A DNA stretch of 64,000 bases from Pseudomonas rhizophila (GTDB lineage: Bacteria > Pseudomonadota > Gammaproteobacteria > Pseudomonadales > Pseudomonadaceae), in assembly GCF_003033885.1 (NCBI RefSeq), contig NZ_CP024081.1, forward strand, positions 5,267,178 through 5,331,177. The letters are read 5' to 3'. The translations under genes were made by a program, and so were the position numbers. The notes beneath the pieces are model-generated. The model did not search any database. It saw only the letters and a list, made by a program, of their open reading frames with translations, and was not told the origin of the DNA. Shown here piece by piece: positions 61,413-64,000 of this stretch. The stretch's first letter is position 1; each line of letters starts with the position of its first letter.

Positions 61413-62453
61413 ATGACCGACAAGAGTCAACAATTCGCCAGCGACAACTATTCCGGCATTTGCCCCGAAGCCTGGGCGGCCATGGAAGAAGCCAACCAGG
61501 GTCATCAGCGCGCCTATGGCGATGATGAGTGGACCCACCGCGCGGCGGATGATTTCCGTGCCTTGTTCGAAACCGACTGCGAAGTATTCTTCGCGTTCAA
61601 CGGCACCGCGGCCAACTCCCTGGCGCTGTCCTCGCTGTGCCAGAGTTACCACAGCGTGATCTGCTCGGAAACCGCCCACGTCGAAACTGACGAATGCGGC
61701 GCGCCGGAGTTCTTTTCCAATGGTTCCAAGCTGCTGGTGGCGCGCACCGAAAATGGCAAGCTGACCCCGGACTCGATCCGCGAGATCGCCCTCAAGCGCC
61801 AGGACATCCACTACCCCAAGCCCCGCGTTGTGACCCTGACCCAGGCCACGGAAGTTGGCAGCGTCTATACCCCGGAAGAAATCCGCGCCATCAGCGCCAC
61901 CTGCAAGGAACTGGGGCTGAACCTGCACATGGACGGCGCACGATTCTCCAACGCCTGCGCCTTCCTTGGCTGCTCACCGGCAGACCTGACCTGGAAAGCC
62001 GGGGTGGATGTGCTGTGCTTTGGCGGGACGAAAAACGGCATGGCGGTGGGTGAAGCGATCCTGTTCTTCAACCACGACCTGGCAGAAGACTTCGACTATC
62101 GCTGCAAACAGGCCGGGCAGTTGGCCTCGAAGATGCGCTTTCTCTCGGCGCCCTGGGTCGGCCTGCTGCAAAACGACGCCTGGCTCAAGCACGCCCGGCA
62201 CGCCAACCACTGCGCCCAACTGCTGGCGCAACTGGTGAGCGACATCCCAGGCGTGGAACTCATGTTCCCGGTCCAGGCCAACGGCGTATTCCTGCAACTC
62301 TCGGAACCGGCCATCGCCGCGCTGACCGCCAAGGGCTGGCGCTTCTACACCTTCATCGGCAAGGGCGGCGCGCGGTTCATGTGCTCGTGGGACACCGAAG
62401 AAGCGCGAGTGCGGGAATTGGCGGTGGATATTCGGGAAGTGATGGCGGGCTAG
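61413..62453 (+). CDS. ltaE: Low-specificity L-threonine aldolase
   Basis: A 346-residue PLP enzyme that cleaves L-threonine or allo-threonine to glycine and acetaldehyde. The PLP lysine is K207 (F-G-G-T-K-N-G-M). E-T-A-H-V-E-T-D-E-C-G-A and H-M-D-G-A-R-F are also conserved. AGGAG at 61401-61405 lies 7 bases before the ATG; the longer upstream frame is not used. Its glycine product links it to the surrounding glycine/serine genes, though it is transcribed separately. Confidence 0.93.
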   Translation: MTDKSQQFASDNYSGICPEAWAAMEEANQGHQRAYGDDEWTHRAADDFRALFETDCEVFFAFNGTAANSLALSSLCQSYHSVICSETAHVETDECGAPEFFSNGSKLLVARTENGKLTPDSIREIALKRQDIHYPKPRVVTLTQATEVGSVYTPEEIRAISATCKELGLNLHMDGARFSNACAFLGCSPADLTWKAGVDVLCFGGTKNGMAVGEAILFFNHDLAEDFDYRCKQAGQLASKMRFLSAPWVGLLQNDAWLKHARHANHCAQLLAQLVSDIPGVELMFPVQANGVFLQLSEPAIAALTAKGWRFYTFIGKGGARFMCSWDTEEARVRELAVDIREVMAG

Positions 62454-62502
62454 AAAAACCGAACCCATGCCCGTCATACCCCTGTGGTGAGAGGGGCTCA
62501 CA

Positions 62503-62541
62503 GTGGGAACAAAGCCTTGCTCCCACTGGCTTTGTTCCCAC
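62503..62541. terminator. Shared hairpin between ltaE and gbcB
   Basis: GTGGGAACAAAGCC (62503-62516) and GGCTTTGTTCCCAC (62528-62541) are exact 14-bp arms with an 11-base loop, of REP-variant type. It lies between the two convergent 3' ends, 50 bases from one and 33 from the other. Confidence 0.7.
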
Positions 62542-62573
62542 AGAAGGTGCTCATCGCTACTTGGATGGACTGA

Positions 62574-63674
62574 TCAGAACTCGATCCGCACATCCCCCTT
62601 CGGCACGCTGCAGCACGACAGGATGTAACCTTCGGCCTCGTCGTCTTCGGTGATGCCGCCGTTGTGGTCCATCTCCACTTCCCCGCCCAGTTTCAAAACC
62701 TTGCAGGTGCCGCAGATGCCCATACCGCAGGCCTTGGGAATCATCATGCCGAGCTTGGCGGCGGCGGCGTGGACGGTTTCTCCCGGCCCCACGCGAATAC
62801 TCTTGCCAGAGGCGGTGAACTCCACCAGATGCAGGTCCGCCACATCGACTTCCGGGGCGTCCGCAGCCTGTTCGGCCTGTTCCACCGCGTCGGCGCGGGC
62901 TTCCGGTGGCGTGGCGCCGAAGGACTCCTCGTGGTAACGCGTCATGTCGAAGCCAGCGGCTTCCAGCAGGCGCTTGACCGCGTTCATGTAGGGCGTCGGG
63001 CCACAGCAAAACACTTCGCGCTCCAGGAAGTCCGGCGCCATCAGCTCCAGCATCTTGTGGTTCAGATAGCCGCGATACCCGGCCCAAGGCTCGCCCAGCC
63101 CATGTTTTTCGCAGATCAGGTGCAGGTTGAAGTTATCGATCCGCGACGCCATGTGTTCCAGCTCGCGGTGATAGATGATGTCCTTGGGCGAGCGGGCGCT
63201 GTGGATAAACACCATGTCGACGTTGGCATTGGTGTCGTAGTACCAGCGCGCCATGGACATCACCGGCGTGATGCCGACACCGCCACTGAGGTAAAGCACC
63301 TTGGGGTTGGAGAAGTCGATGGCATTGAACAGGCCGACCGGCCCGTGCACCGCCAGCTCCTGGCCTTCGTGCAGGGTGTCGTGCAGCCAGTTGGAAACCT
63401 TGCCCCCCGGTACGCGCTTGATGGTCACCGAAAAACTGTAGGGCACCGACGGCGAGCTGGAGATGGTGTAGGAGCGCATGATCGGCTGACCTTCGATTTC
63501 AAGCTCCAGGGTGACGAATTGCCCCGGCTTGAAAAAGAACAGAATCGGCTGATCAGCCATGAAACAAAAGGTGCGCACATCCCAGGTTTCCTGGATGACT
63601 TTGACGCAACGGACAATGTGACGACCATTGGCCCAGGTCTGGGTGGTTACCGGGTTCAGGAAGCTGTTGGACAT
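62574..63674 (-). CDS. gbcB: GbcB, glycine betaine demethylase reductase subunit
   Basis: A 366-residue flavin/iron-sulfur reductase. The FAD motif is R67-S-Y-T, the NAD motif is G-G-V-G-I-T-P (131-137), and C223-C-G-P follows. A C-terminal plant-type 2Fe-2S domain has C316, C321, C324 and C354. It supplies electrons to the Rieske oxygenase GbcA, which demethylates glycine betaine to dimethylglycine. GGAG lies 7 bases before the ATG at 63674. It is divergent from gbcA with a 282-base regulatory gap, the standard gbcA/gbcB layout. Confidence 0.94.
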   Translation of the reverse strand: MSNSFLNPVTTQTWANGRHIVRCVKVIQETWDVRTFCFMADQPILFFFKPGQFVTLELEIEGQPIMRSYTISSSPSVPYSFSVTIKRVPGGKVSNWLHDTLHEGQELAVHGPVGLFNAIDFSNPKVLYLSGGVGITPVMSMARWYYDTNANVDMVFIHSARSPKDIIYHRELEHMASRIDNFNLHLICEKHGLGEPWAGYRGYLNHKMLELMAPDFLEREVFCCGPTPYMNAVKRLLEAAGFDMTRYHEESFGATPPEARADAVEQAEQAADAPEVDVADLHLVEFTASGKSIRVGPGETVHAAAAKLGMMIPKACGMGICGTCKVLKLGGEVEMDHNGGITEDDEAEGYILSCCSVPKGDVRIEF

Positions 63675-63956
63675 GCTGATCTCCACGGCCGACTGTCGGC
63701 CTCTTATGAGGCGATTCTGCGTATAGCGCGAATCGCCCATTTACCTATCTGCGACATTCACATGCTTACCGCGACCAGCCCCCAACGACCGGACCTTGCG
63801 CGTCGGGAACAGATTGGGCCATGTCGCCCATGGATAAGGTTCGCCCCCTGCGCGGCCCCACACTCGCCCCAACAGATAAATAATATTTTCTGCCTTGCGT
63901 AGCACATTTGATTAGCCACTTTCGCCGGCCACGTAGAGGGCCATGAGGATAAAACG
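63675..63956. promoter_or_regulatory. Divergent gbcB/gbcA control region
   Basis: This 282-base gap must hold both promoters. In Pseudomonas these genes are activated by the AraC-type regulator GbdR, whose gene is not here. I can see no site I would assign with certainty and I see no gene. Confidence 0.5.
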
Positions 63957-64000
63957 ATGGACGTCACCGCAACCCTGAGCCTGGGCGATCCGCTGGAAGC
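63957..64000 (+). CDS. gbcA: GbcA, glycine betaine Rieske oxygenase subunit (5' end only)
   Basis: Only the first 14 codons are inside the window (M-D-V-T-A-T-L-S-L-G-D-P-L-E). The identification rests on the divergent gbcB gene and on my memory of the GbcA start, not on domain sequence. GAGGA at 63945-63949 lies 7 bases before the ATG. The gene is cut by the right edge. Confidence 0.75.
   Translation, partial: MDVTATLSLGDPLE

Overview
The window reads as chromosomal DNA of a fluorescent pseudomonad, most likely the Pseudomonas fluorescens group. The evidence is high GC, densely packed genes with ATGA overlaps, a complete pqq cluster, gene order resembling the P. putida PP_0350-PP_0384 and P. 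aeruginosa PA0470-PA0508 regions (from memory), and many REP/REPIN palindromes. No tRNA, rRNA, CRISPR array, insertion sequence, prophage or clear pseudogene was seen. Nearly all of it is core metabolism.

Layout. 1-3553: end of an unidentified gene, an Lrp-type regulator and davBA (lysine to 5-aminovalerate). 3609-11458: pqqF-A-B-C-D-E plus an S9 peptidase, making the cofactor PQQ; pqqA (24 codons) is at 6219-6293 and is followed by an intrinsic terminator. 11592-19397: a Pmp3-type membrane peptide, three paralogous acyl-CoA dehydrogenases and a diguanylate cyclase, with good matches to PsrA and Vfr/CRP operators. 19673-24674: a flagellin-like mini-protein and bioB-F-H-C-D on the minus strand; a BirA-type operator lies in the bioB/comF divergent region. 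24766-30561: comF, modE, a PhoX-family Tat protein, srkA and rarD. 30562-30778 holds two perfect DnaA boxes. 30779-37497: a GcvR-like ACT protein, malate synthase G, a single-domain response regulator, a cNMP/CBS/DUF294 protein and a DEDDh exonuclease.

37713-43231 is an iron-uptake cell-surface signalling module: FecI-type sigma, FecR-type anti-sigma, TonB receptor with STN domain, PepSY membrane protein and a 59-residue membrane peptide. 43420-48417: GST, then creD, creC, creB and a retropepsin-like periplasmic protein. 48694-51163: acyltransferase, DUF2780 protein, and a lower-GC islet with a cold-shock protein and a small secreted protein, flanked and separated by two copies of one palindrome. 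51226-64000 is a one-carbon and glycine block: fdhA, purU, soxG-A-D-B, glyA, traX, L-threonine aldolase, gbcB and the start of gbcA. Together these take glycine betaine and sarcosine to glycine and serine, with formaldehyde oxidised and formyl-THF recycled.

I found no wholly novel system. The best leads are regulatory: the csp-flanking palindromes, the BirA operator inside comF, the overlapping PsrA boxes, the Vfr box before the cyclase, the Cre-type direct repeat with an RBS-masking hairpin at creD, the attenuator inside pqq, and the DnaA-box cluster.
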